In this document: positions 13,895 through 21,826 of the stretch, piece after piece
How the letters are laid out: every line of letters begins with the position of its first letter
Numbering within the stretch: position 1 is the stretch's first letter
NCBI GenBank assembly: GCA_021845665.1
Contig: JAJZVO010000036.1
Location: 1-44,364 of the forward strand
Reading direction: 5' to 3'
Source: Bacteroidota bacterium
Lineage (GTDB): Bacteria > Bacteroidota > Ignavibacteria > Kryptoniales > JAKASW01
Length of the DNA: 44,364 bases
Made by a program: the position numbers and the translations under genes
Notes under the pieces: model-generated
Told to the model about the DNA's origin: nothing
The model's input: the letters and a program-made list of their open reading frames with translations, nothing else
Databases searched by the model: none

Positions 13895-15247
13895 ATGAAA
13901 AAGACTAAGGCAAAACCGAAAGTCGAGAGGATGTCGCGGGTAACTCGAATGCACTCCGTCAATGATTACAGCACCGAAACCCATCTGATTTACGGAAAGG
14001 GGTACACCGACAAATGGGATTATTCTCACCATCTCGTCCCGCCTATGACGACGAGCGCAACATTCAGACTTGAGTCGGCACAACGAGGCGCGCAGGGCTT
14101 TGTGGAATTCGCGCACACCGTGGAAGGTAAAGAGGTTTCCAAACAGGCTCCCATATACATCTATGACCGACTTGGCGAGCCGAATAAGGATTTGCTTGAA
14201 GATAACCTTGCCATGGCCGAGTCGGGTGACGCGTGTGTTACTTTCAGCAGCGGCATGGGCGCGGTATCGGCCGCGCTTGGAATACTATCGGCGCCCGGCG
14301 ACCAGGTCATTGCTCACAGGACGATGTATGGTTGTACTTACGAGCTGCTGACGCTGTGGTATCCCAGATACCAGATCGACGTGAAGTTCCTCGACCTCGT
14401 CAATCCGGATAACCTTCGGAAGGCCATCACGGAATCAACGCGGGTTGTCTATTTCGAAACGCCTGTGAACCCGACTCTCGATTTAATCGACATCGAAGCG
14501 ATTTCGAAGATTGTCAAAGAAGAGAACAGCAAAAGACACAAGGCAAACAGAATAAACATCGTTGTCGACAACACCTTTGCGACTCCCTTTTGCCAGAGGC
14601 CGATAGAACTTGGCGCGGATTTCGTGGTACATTCGCTCACGAAAAATATCGGCGGGTTCGGAACCGATGTCGGGGGTGCCGTAATAGGACCGATGTGGAG
14701 CAAGGACCGGCTCCTACTCTACAGGAAAGACTTCGGGGCAGTCCTCGGAACAAAGAACGCCTGGGACGCGCTTGTCTACGGACTCCCAACGCTTTCACTT
14801 CGCCTTCGTCAGGAGCAGAAGACCGCCGGCGAGATAGCGAGATTTCTCTCCGGCAATCCGAAAATAAAAAAAGTAAATTACCCCGGCCTTGAAGAATCGC
14901 CTCAGCACCTTCTTGCTCAGAAGCAGATGAGAGATTTCGACGGGAACTTTGCACCCGGTTCCATGATTTATTTTGTGGTACGAGGTAAATCGCCGGAAGA
15001 AAGCCGGTGTAACGCAGAGAAGCTGACTAACATTCTTGCTAAAGAAGCATATACCTTGACTCTCGCGGTCAGTCTAGGGAACATAAGATCCCTTGTCGAG
15101 CATCCGGGAAGCATGACGCACGCTGCAATCCCCGCCTCCGAACAGGTGAAGAAGGGAATTGACCCCGGCGGTATCCGAATGTCCATCGGACTCGAAAAAG
15201 TGGATGACATTATCAGAGACTTGCAAAAAGCACTTAGCAAAATTTGA
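13895..15247 (+). CDS. Trans-sulfuration family PLP enzyme (methionine gamma-lyase / cystathionine gamma-synthase type)
   Basis: A 450-residue protein. ATG 13895 is preferred to ATG 13865 because AAAGGA (13884-13889) lies just before it. The fold-type I PLP landmarks of the Cys/Met metabolism family are present: PPMTTSATF, IYDRLGEPNKDLLE, the cofactor-binding loop TFSSGMGAVSAAL, RTMYGCTYELL with the stacking Tyr, YFETPVNPTL, VVDNTFATPF, and VVHSLTKNIGGFGTDVGG with the Schiff-base Lys. The C-terminus has SLGNIRSLVEHPGSMTHAAIP and GIRMSIGLE with the carboxylate-binding Arg. Members catalyse C-S bond making or breaking with Met, Cys or homoserine esters. The insert around residues 70-90 and the sequence RLGEP instead of RxxNPT make the exact substrate uncertain. 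It overlaps the next gene by four bases. Confidence 0.85.
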   Translation: MKKTKAKPKVERMSRVTRMHSVNDYSTETHLIYGKGYTDKWDYSHHLVPPMTTSATFRLESAQRGAQGFVEFAHTVEGKEVSKQAPIYIYDRLGEPNKDLLEDNLAMAESGDACVTFSSGMGAVSAALGILSAPGDQVIAHRTMYGCTYELLTLWYPRYQIDVKFLDLVNPDNLRKAITESTRVVYFETPVNPTLDLIDIEAISKIVKEENSKRHKANRINIVVDNTFATPFCQRPIELGADFVVHSLTKNIGGFGTDVGGAVIGPMWSKDRLLLYRKDFGAVLGTKNAWDALVYGLPTLSLRLRQEQKTAGEIARFLSGNPKIKKVNYPGLEESPQHLLAQKQMRDFDGNFAPGSMIYFVVRGKSPEESRCNAEKLTNILAKEAYTLTLAVSLGNIRSLVEHPGSMTHAAIPASEQVKKGIDPGGIRMSIGLEKVDDIIRDLQKALSKI

Positions 15248-15969
15248 AAACACATTATGTACAATCTGGGCTCCTCGCACGGGCAGGGGCGATCAATGCG
15301 GTCAGTGTGAGAGTCGAAGGCAAACCCGCGGCGTTCAGCATGAAAAGAAACGGGTCGATGGACGGTCCGGAGACGGAGAATAGAAAAGAGTTCTTCGCCT
15401 CCCTTGGTTTCGATGAATCGTCGGTGGTGCGTGGTGACCAGGTCCATGGTGACAACATTGAAGTCGCGAATTCCGCGCTTACATTCCCGGAAACCGACGG
15501 CTTGTTAACTCGCAGCAAAAAGTTACTCCTTCTAATCTCAGTTGCCGATTGCGTGCCCGTTCTACTATTCAACCGCAAGTTGGAAATTGCTGCTGCGGTT
15601 CATTCGGGTTGGAAGGGAACAGTGAAAAATATCGCGGGTAAAGCAATCGACTTAATGAGTAATGAATTAAATTCTTCTCCAGAAGATGTTGTTGCCTTCA
15701 TTGGTCCATCCGCAGGAGTGTGCTGCTATGAGGTGGGAGAAGACGTCGCGAAATATTTTTCACCGAAGTTTCTCCAACCGACATTCACTGCCGGGAAATC
15801 TAAATTGGACCTTAAGTCGGCGATTGCATCGCAACTAATAGAGAAAGGAATCCCGAAAGGGAATATCGAACTAAGTGAATACTGTTCGATATGTAATCCG
15901 AATTTTCACTCTTTCAGACGCGAGGGAGAATCGAGCGGCAGGATGCTCGCGGCAATCGCAATCAAGTAG
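15244..15969 (+). CDS. pgeF: YfiH/PgeF family protein (multicopper polyphenol oxidase domain; purine nucleoside phosphorylase-like)
   Basis: A 241-residue protein. The start is TTG 15244, overlapping the stop of the PLP enzyme gene (TTGA), which implies translational coupling; no better in-frame start covers the N-terminal strand. Family motifs are all visible: GDQVHGDNI, TDGLLT, SVADCVPVLL, AAVHSGWKGTVKNI, GPSAGVCCYEVGEDV, and the C-terminal CSICNPNFHSFRREGESSGRMLAAI. The Cys and His residues of these blocks form the metal site. Members were named laccase-like, but purified ones act on purine nucleosides, and the family also affects cell-wall composition fidelity in E. coli. It is followed after 12 bases by glmS, an amino-sugar gene. 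Confidence 0.88.
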   Translation: MKTHYVQSGLLARAGAINAVSVRVEGKPAAFSMKRNGSMDGPETENRKEFFASLGFDESSVVRGDQVHGDNIEVANSALTFPETDGLLTRSKKLLLLISVADCVPVLLFNRKLEIAAAVHSGWKGTVKNIAGKAIDLMSNELNSSPEDVVAFIGPSAGVCCYEVGEDVAKYFSPKFLQPTFTAGKSKLDLKSAIASQLIEKGIPKGNIELSEYCSICNPNFHSFRREGESSGRMLAAIAIK

Positions 15970-15981
15970 GAGAATTTCTTA

Positions 15982-17814
15982 ATGTGTGGGATTGTGGGTT
16001 ACATCGGTGACAAGGATGCACGTGAAGTCCTCGTCGAGGGATTGAAGAGACTTGAATACAGGGGGTATGATTCTGCTGGTGTCGCTCTTCTTGCCAACAA
16101 CCGTATCGATGTGCTTAAGACGCCGGGCAAGGTGACGAAGCTGGAAGAGATGGTATCCGGCGTCCAGCAGGCGAAGATCGGGATCGGCCACACCCGGTGG
16201 GCAACACACGGTGAGCCGACCACGGTTAACGCGCATCCTCACATGGATTGCACCGGTAATATCGCCATAATCCACAACGGGATAATCGAGAACCATTCTG
16301 CGCTCAAAACAAAATTGACCTCTCTTGGGCACACGTTTAGGAGCCAGACCGATACGGAAGCTCTTGTACATCTGATTGAAGAGTTTTACTCTCGCACGAA
16401 TAATCTGGAGATGGCTGTTCGGTTCGCTCTTAAGGATGTGGATGGAACTTTCGGGCTGGTCGTGATGGCGGCATCCGAGCCGGATATCCTTGTTGCTGCG
16501 AGGCGAGGAAGCCCGCTGGTAATAGGCCTCGGCGAGTCCGAGAATCTCATTGCCTCCGATGCGTCAGCTCTCATAAGGCACACGAGGAACGTCATTTACC
16601 TTCACGACAATGAAATCGCGGTCATTACCCGAAATGACGTAGCTCTTAAGAATCTGGACGACGAGACCATCGAGCGTGAAGCGGAGCACCTGACTTTCGA
16701 CTTAGAGCAGATCGAGAAGGGGGGCTTCGACCATTTCATGCTCAAAGAGATAAACGAGCAGCCTGAGACGATAAGGAACGCCTTCCGCGGCAGGCTCATC
16801 GAAGAAACCGGCATATCGAACATGGGCGGTCTGCACGAGGTGGACGACAAGATTACCAACGCAAAACGCTTCGTGATTCTCGCGTGCGGGACTTCATGGC
16901 ACGCCGCGCTGGTGGGGAAGTATATACTCGAACAATATGCCAAGATTCCGGTCGAAGTCGATTACGCTTCCGAATTCAGGTACCGTAATCCCGTCCTCAT
17001 GGAAGGAGATGTCGTCTGGGCGATCAGCCAGAGCGGTGAAACCCTCGATACGCTTGCCGCTCTTCGCGAAGCGAGGAAGTCGGGCGTACCTGTCTACGGC
17101 ATTGTGAACGTGGTCGGCAGCACCATCGCAAGGGAGACTGATGCCGGTGTGTATATACATGCCGGGCCCGAGATCGGTGTCGCGTCGACAAAGGCTTTTA
17201 CTTCGCAGCTCGCCGTGCTCAATCTTATCAACCTCCTCGTGGCCAGGAAGAGAAAGACGATAAGCGAGGAACAGGGACGCGAAATTGTTGCCGAGATGCG
17301 GAAGCTTCCCGGCAAGATCCAGCAGATACTCGATAACACCGGAGTCATCGAATCGATCGCCGAGGAGTTTAAGGATTCGCGCAATTTTCTCTACCTCGGA
17401 CGTGGCGTCAACTTCCCGGTTGCACTCGAGGGCGCGCTTAAGTTGAAGGAAATTTCCTATATCCACGCCGAAGGATACCCCGCCGCCGAAATGAAGCACG
17501 GACCGATTGCGTTGATAGACGACAATATGCCTGCAGTGTTCATTGCACTTGGCGACTCGACTTACGACAAGATCCTGAGCAACATACAGGAGGTCCGTGC
17601 ACGTAAGGGGAACGTGATCGTGATTGCGAACGAACCGGACAGTCGGCTCAAAGAGCTTGCCAGGCACATAATTCAGATCCCCAAGACAATCGACATATTG
17701 AGCCCGATCCTTTCGGTAATTCCGCTTCAACTTCTTTCGTATTACATCGCAGTGAAGCGCGGCTGCAACGTAGATCAGCCCCGGAACCTTGCTAAAAGTG
17801 TGACGGTGGAGTAG
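15982..17814 (+). CDS. glmS: Glutamine-fructose-6-phosphate aminotransferase (isomerizing)
   Basis: A 610-residue protein of the usual length, with AGGAGAA eight bases before ATG 15982. It starts MCGIVGYIG, so Cys2 becomes the N-terminal nucleophile of the glutaminase domain. RGYDSAG, HTRWATHGEP and the N-terminal amidohydrolase core follow up to about residue 240. Two SIS domains come next: CGTSWHAALVGKY and SQSGETLDTLAALREA in the first, LGRGVNFPVALEGALKLKEISYIHAEGYPAAEMKHGPIALI in the second. It ends DQPRNLAKSVTVE, the standard C-terminal tail. It makes glucosamine-6-phosphate for peptidoglycan and lipopolysaccharide. It lies in line with the PLP enzyme and YfiH genes, probably one transcript. 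Confidence 0.97.
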   Translation: MCGIVGYIGDKDAREVLVEGLKRLEYRGYDSAGVALLANNRIDVLKTPGKVTKLEEMVSGVQQAKIGIGHTRWATHGEPTTVNAHPHMDCTGNIAIIHNGIIENHSALKTKLTSLGHTFRSQTDTEALVHLIEEFYSRTNNLEMAVRFALKDVDGTFGLVVMAASEPDILVAARRGSPLVIGLGESENLIASDASALIRHTRNVIYLHDNEIAVITRNDVALKNLDDETIEREAEHLTFDLEQIEKGGFDHFMLKEINEQPETIRNAFRGRLIEETGISNMGGLHEVDDKITNAKRFVILACGTSWHAALVGKYILEQYAKIPVEVDYASEFRYRNPVLMEGDVVWAISQSGETLDTLAALREARKSGVPVYGIVNVVGSTIARETDAGVYIHAGPEIGVASTKAFTSQLAVLNLINLLVARKRKTISEEQGREIVAEMRKLPGKIQQILDNTGVIESIAEEFKDSRNFLYLGRGVNFPVALEGALKLKEISYIHAEGYPAAEMKHGPIALIDDNMPAVFIALGDSTYDKILSNIQEVRARKGNVIVIANEPDSRLKELARHIIQIPKTIDILSPILSVIPLQLLSYYIAVKRGCNVDQPRNLAKSVTVE

Positions 17815-18023
17815 TAAAAGGATTGATCGGCAGGACTGGGGGAAGAATCCCAACGAATGGGATGCCACTCGACAAAACGGTGAACTTCGTATCTCTCATG
17901 AAGCGAGTTCCGCTTCCAACACATTAATGCGACGGAAACTGAGACAGCGCATCACTCATCCGACGCATCATCACCGCTAAGCATCCACAAAGAATGTTTC
18001 CGTGACGCTCAAAGCGCCGCCGG

Positions 18024-18440
18024 CTATCTAAGGAAAAGGCTGTATGTCAATACGAGAAAAACAAATCCGGTAAAGACCGTGTATCTTCCGTTTCGTTCCG
18101 CAAATGCGAAATATATCATGGATGCGGACACGCGAACGTACGGTGTCAACATCAGGGTAGCGATACCGAAGTTTACGAGAAGTCGTGGATGCAGTGGCAG
18201 ATGCACAGCCTGTGAAAAGTCGTTCAGCACGAAGCGATACAGGTTCATACCGGAAATGGAATAAACGAGTCCCAGCTTGCCGGTTGCGGCATAATGCCAG
18301 ACGACGCCGATGCCGATTAGGGTGATGCTTAGCAAAACCCCGACAAGAAGTATATACCCGACAAGCGTTTCCATTCTGGACGCAGGACTCTTCACATCCT
18401 GCTCCTTCACATCATTCATCCGGATCTCTTTAGCTTTCAT
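18024..18440 (-). CDS. DUF1634 membrane protein, partner of a TauE/SafE permease
   Basis: A 138-residue protein with three hydrophobic segments (GYILLVGVLLSITLIGIGVVW, LLVNFGIATLMLTPYVRVSAS, YTVFTGFVFLVLTYSLFL) and the DUF1634 signature around LTPYVRV. This family is usually encoded next to TauE/SafE exporters and is taken to be an accessory subunit. Its ATG overlaps the stop of the upstream permease gene (ATGA at 18437-18440), so the two are translationally coupled. Biochemical function is unknown. Confidence 0.85.
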   Translation of the reverse strand: MKAKEIRMNDVKEQDVKSPASRMETLVGYILLVGVLLSITLIGIGVVWHYAATGKLGLVYSISGMNLYRFVLNDFSQAVHLPLHPRLLVNFGIATLMLTPYVRVSASMIYFAFAERNGRYTVFTGFVFLVLTYSLFLR

Positions 18441-19267
18441 GCGATCATTCCTATCCCGCGAACGATCATCTCGACGCCCAGGATTGCCAAAACGATTAGG
18501 AAAAAAAGCCGCACCGACTTGTTCGTGAGACGCACAAGGAGCCGCGTGCCAAGAAAGGCCCCCGCCAGGATTCCGATGATCACCGGCGCAGCGAGTGCCG
18601 GGTTGATCATACCCGCCGCGAGATAAACACTTGTCCCCGCGAGCGCGGTCACGCCGATAATGAGGTTGCTCGTCGTCGTGGATACTTTTGGAGGGAGGCC
18701 CATTACGAGGTCGTGGATCAAGACTTTCAATGCTCCCGCTCCGATGCCGAGCAGGCCAGCGATCATTCCCGCGCCGAACATCAGCGGTCCCCCGAAATAT
18801 GCCCGCCTTCCCTTGTACGCAATAGTCTCGTGTGAGGCCTGGTCATAATATTGTCCTTCGAGCTGAAGCCATTTCGAGATTCGGTCCTGGTGTACGACCG
18901 GGTGCCAATCCTCGGTGCTTCGCAGAAGCAGCGTGAGCCATGATCCGAGGAGCACGACTCCGAATACTATGAAGAGCGGGGCCTGCGCGGTGACTAAAGT
19001 GATGCCGGCTCCGACGATAGCCCCGGTGATTGTGAACATTTCGAGGAACATTCCGACCTTGAGATTCGTGATGCCGTCGCGTACGTATGCGGATGCCGAG
19101 CCTGAAGAAGTCGCAATTACAGATACTATGCTTATCGCAATTGCGTGTTTGATGTCCATACCGAGCAGTGTGAGTGCCGGGATGAGAACGACTCCTCCTC
19201 CCATTCCGCTCATTGCTCCGACGAAACCGGCAACGACGGAGATCAAAAGTAATATTTCAAAAGACAT
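18437..19267 (-). CDS. Sulfite exporter TauE/SafE family protein
   Basis: A 276-residue integral membrane protein with the two internal repeats of the family. GFVGAMSGMGGGVVLIPALTLLGMD at the N-terminus and GAGMIAGLLGIGAGALKVLIHDLVMGLPPKVSTTTSNLIIG in the second half are the paired G-rich signatures. About eight hydrophobic segments are visible, with a charged cytoplasmic loop around residues 120-160 (DWHPVVHQDRISKWLQLEGQYYD). Members export sulfite, sulfoacetate or related anions. The substrate cannot be read from sequence. First gene of a two-gene operon with DUF1634. Confidence 0.88.
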   Translation of the reverse strand: MSFEILLLISVVAGFVGAMSGMGGGVVLIPALTLLGMDIKHAIAISIVSVIATSSGSASAYVRDGITNLKVGMFLEMFTITGAIVGAGITLVTAQAPLFIVFGVVLLGSWLTLLLRSTEDWHPVVHQDRISKWLQLEGQYYDQASHETIAYKGRRAYFGGPLMFGAGMIAGLLGIGAGALKVLIHDLVMGLPPKVSTTTSNLIIGVTALAGTSVYLAAGMINPALAAPVIIGILAGAFLGTRLLVRLTNKSVRLFFLIVLAILGVEMIVRGIGMIA

Positions 19268-19534
19268 TCGCCTCTCTCAGTTCTGGTGATGTCAAACGCG
19301 TGTGAAAGTGATTCTCGGGCATGAGCCGCACTCCGATTGGTTATTCAGGATTGACTAGCAATATATCAATCTTGAAAATGGCGAGCCTGTCCTGGATTCC
19401 AGCCGCTCATTCCGCAGATAGACATAATAACAACATTGCGACTGAAAAGTTTCATGGATACAGACGCCATAATTAGCCAGGCCCTTTGAAGTGTTGAATC
19501 GTTCCGCTTGCCCATATCCCGGATTACCGACAAT
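19268..19534. other. Divergent intergenic region, no gene seen
   Basis: Lies between the minus-strand TauE gene and the plus-strand barrel gene. It must hold the TauE promoter, but no clear box was picked out. The conserved block shared with the kdp leader begins at about 19537. Confidence 0.4.
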
Positions 19535-19565
19535 CATCTTTATGTATCCTTTATGGAGCACACCA

Positions 19566-19617
19566 ATCTCTTTACGGCTCTTTGATTGCAGTGCAGGTGC
19601 GTGCCCGGCATATTTTA
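19566..19617 (+). promoter_or_regulatory. Putative KdpE-type operator/promoter of the barrel gene
   Basis: CTCTTT occurs at 19568-19573 and again at 19578-19583, one helical turn apart, followed by ATTGC and then CATATTTTA (19609-19617). The block 21669-21720 in front of kdpF has the same parts at the same spacing (32 bases between TTTACG and CATATTT). Ten-base direct repeats are the usual target of OmpR/PhoB-class response regulators such as KdpE. Upstream T-rich sequence (TTTATG..CTTTATG) is also partly shared. The regulator assignment is inference. Confidence 0.6.
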
Positions 19618-19623
19618 GGCACT

Positions 19624-20742
19624 ATGAAAAGAATCTCTGTGTGTTCAAGCATCTTTACGATCCTGTTTCTATCTGTATCTGCCCGCGCTGCCGATTCAAC
19701 TTCAACAGGCACTAAGTGTGGCATCATATGGAGCGGATTTCTCGATGTCTACTACAGCAAGAATTTTAATGACCCTTTGAACCAAATGAATCAGCTCCGC
19801 AATTTCGATATTTACGAGAACCAGTTCAGCCTAAACCTCGCTGAGCTTAGCGTTGAAGAGCAGGCAAAGCCGGTCGGCTTTCACATCGATCTCGGTTTCG
19901 GAACGGCCAATGACGTTGTCCAGGGATTACTAAATCCACAGACCGGGGCAGTTTCGCCTATGACCAGCACGATGGATTTGCTGGAGCAGGCATACCTCAG
20001 CGCGTTGATTCCAATAGGCTCAGGCCTGACGATCGACATAGGGAAATTCTCGACGCTCATGGGATATGAAGTGATCGAGACTCCGGGAAACTGGAATTAC
20101 AGCCGGTCACTCCTTTTTTCATGGGCTGTTCCTTACTATCACACCGGAATCCGTTTAACATATCCGGTGGAGAATAATTTCACTGCCACCCTCTGCCTGG
20201 TCAACGGCTGGAACAACGTCGTGGAAAATAATCGGTCGAAGACGGTTGCGCTGGGACTGAATTACTCTCCCTCTTCTGCTACCACTATTACACTCAACGG
20301 GATAAGCGGGTTTGAACAGCCCGAGGGCGTACCGTATGGAAAGACAGATGTCGGCGAGCTGATTGTTACTCAGAAGGTTGGTGAGAAACTTGCGCTTTCC
20401 TCCGATGCTGTTTATGGGAGGGAGCGTGTGGGAGGCGTACTCAATATATGGAAAGGTGTTGCTCTATATGCCAAGTACGATTTGAGCGAGGAGTCGGATA
20501 TTGCACTCCGCGGGGAAGTGTATTACGACCCGCAGGGATACACGACGGGCGTAACGTTCCCGAAAGCGACTTTCAAGGAGATTACCGCGACGTACGAATA
20601 CCGTCCCTGGAGCCACCTCATACTTATGCTCGAAGCGCGGGATGACTTCGCCAACGGCAAGACCTTCCTCTCTGCCGGTTCGCCGATTCCGGCAAGAACA
20701 TCGCAGCCGACGTTGTTGCTTGGAGCTATTGCAACATTCTGA
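19624..20742 (+). CDS. Outer-membrane beta-barrel protein, BBP2 (OmpL-like) type porin
   Basis: A 372-residue protein. ATG 19624 gives a clean signal peptide (KRISVCSSIFTILFLSVSARA, cleavage before ADS); the -10-like box at 19609-19617 implies a very short leader. The mature part has the BBP2 pattern: GFLDVYYSKNFNDP near the N-terminus, LNLAELSVEEQAKPVGFHIDLGFG, YLSALIPIGSGLTIDIGKFSTLMGYEVIETPGNWNYSRSLLFSWAVPYYHTGIRLTYP, alternating beta strands, and a last strand ending in the aromatic QPTLLLGAIATF. Barrel proteins of this kind are often encoded in or beside kdp operons of Bacteroidota, and the shared upstream block supports a role in potassium entry across the outer membrane. That role is inference. 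Confidence 0.8.
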   Translation: MKRISVCSSIFTILFLSVSARAADSTSTGTKCGIIWSGFLDVYYSKNFNDPLNQMNQLRNFDIYENQFSLNLAELSVEEQAKPVGFHIDLGFGTANDVVQGLLNPQTGAVSPMTSTMDLLEQAYLSALIPIGSGLTIDIGKFSTLMGYEVIETPGNWNYSRSLLFSWAVPYYHTGIRLTYPVENNFTATLCLVNGWNNVVENNRSKTVALGLNYSPSSATTITLNGISGFEQPEGVPYGKTDVGELIVTQKVGEKLALSSDAVYGRERVGGVLNIWKGVALYAKYDLSEESDIALRGEVYYDPQGYTTGVTFPKATFKEITATYEYRPWSHLILMLEARDDFANGKTFLSAGSPIPARTSQPTLLLGAIATF

Positions 20743-20854
20743 GCTTGCTGGACTGATCACGCCCCGACAAGGCTGCCGATTTATAATTCGGGTTGATATT
20801 TAGTGGCGACGCAGATAGATTTATCTAAGATGTTTGGAAGGAAAAGGTGAACAC

Positions 20855-21529
20855 TTGAAGTATCCCGCGGCAAAAATGTGGTTCGGCCTTGTGGTCGCCT
20901 TTATTGTGATTGCTTTGGCGGAATTCCTATCGGCCGGGACTCTGAACTATTGGCAAGGGTGGCTCTATTTAGGAGTTGGAGTAGTCTCGAGTGTTCTTCT
21001 GACTTTGTATATAGTGAAAGACCCGGCCTTTCTCGAAAGACGAACGAAATTTGGGCCTGCTTCAGAGGAGCGGCCTGCACAGAAGGTCATAGTTGCTTTC
21101 GCAGGAATTCCTGTCATCGGTGCGTTCATCGTTCCGGGGCTCGATCGGCGCTTCGGATGGTCGAGTGTGCCGCCATGGCTTTCCATTTTCGGTGATGTCC
21201 TGATAATGGCAAGCATTTGGATGGTGTATCGGGTGTTCAAAGAAAACTCGTTTGGCTCCGCGACTGTGGAGGTGGACGTGGACCAGAAAGTCATCTCAAC
21301 CGGTCCATATTCGGTCGTACGGAACCCGATGTATGCGAGCGCGGCTTTGTACTTTGTGGGATTGTCTTTGGCGCTTGGATCATACTGGGGGCTCATCGCT
21401 GCCTTCCTCACAATTCTCGGCCTTGTCTGGCGGCTTTTAGACGAAGAGCGATTTCTCTCAGAGATCCTTCCCGGCTATAAAGAGTACTGCTCGAAAGTGC
21501 GTTGGCACCTGATCCCTGGGATATTCTAG
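20855..21529 (+). CDS. Isoprenylcysteine carboxyl methyltransferase (ICMT)-like membrane protein
   Basis: About 224 residues from TTG 20855, which has AAAGGTGA directly before it; TTG 20834 is a longer alternative. The N-terminal half has four hydrophobic segments (MWFGLVVAFIVIALAEFL, GWLYLGVGVVSSVLLTLYIV, VIVAFAGIPVIGAFIVPG, LSIFGDVLIMASIWMVYRVF). The C-terminal half carries the SAM-binding ICMT/PEMT motif VISTGPYSVVRNPMYASA and LLDEERFLSEILPGYKEYCSKV with the catalytic-type His replaced by the usual bacterial pattern. Bacterial members are mostly unstudied methyltransferases. It lies between the barrel gene and kdpF on the same strand, 112 bases behind the former; its link to potassium is not evident. 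Confidence 0.8.
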   Translation: MKYPAAKMWFGLVVAFIVIALAEFLSAGTLNYWQGWLYLGVGVVSSVLLTLYIVKDPAFLERRTKFGPASEERPAQKVIVAFAGIPVIGAFIVPGLDRRFGWSSVPPWLSIFGDVLIMASIWMVYRVFKENSFGSATVEVDVDQKVISTGPYSVVRNPMYASAALYFVGLSLALGSYWGLIAAFLTILGLVWRLLDEERFLSEILPGYKEYCSKVRWHLIPGIF

Positions 21530-21668
21530 ATGCCGGGCCGAAAACCCGCTGCAAAACTATTTAACCACAAAGCGTCCTGTTCGCCGTTTTCAGGCAAATT
21601 CCGAACTTTCAGGTTCGAGCGTGAGTCTTTTTCTTCCCGCTTTTATATTTTCCTTATAACTATCGTCC

Positions 21669-21720
21669 ATCTCTTTACGACTCCTTAATTGCCGCCGCGC
21701 CGCACTCCTGCCATATTTAA
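21669..21720 (+). promoter_or_regulatory. Putative KdpE operator/promoter of the kdp operon
   Basis: CTCTTT (21671-21676) and CTCCTT (21681-21686) form a 10-bp-spaced direct repeat inside ATCTCTTTACGACTCCTTAA, and CATATTTAA lies at 21712-21720. The arrangement equals that at 19566-19617. The kdpF start is 28 bases downstream. Confidence 0.65.
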
Positions 21721-21748
21721 CAGCAAAAAAATGAGGTCGTAAGATCAA

Positions 21749-21826
21749 ATGATAATCGGACTTCTAATCTCGATAGGTCTTTTGGTGTACCTGGTTTATA
21801 CCCTGATTAAGCCGGAGAAATTCTGA
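21749..21826 (+). CDS. kdpF: Potassium-transporting ATPase small subunit KdpF
   Basis: A 25-residue peptide reading MIIGLLISIGLLVYLVYTLI followed by KPEKF: one membrane segment and the short KPEKF tail typical of KdpF. It is directly followed by kdpA, whose ATG overlaps its stop (TGATG at 21824-21828). KdpF stabilises the KdpFABC complex in the inner membrane. GAGG at 21733-21736 may serve as ribosome binding site. Confidence 0.9.
   Translation: MIIGLLISIGLLVYLVYTLIKPEKF

Noticed and set aside
16894-17868. 324-codon minus-strand frame over glmS
   Set aside because: Antisense to the glmS SIS domains; no ribosome binding site or recognisable product.
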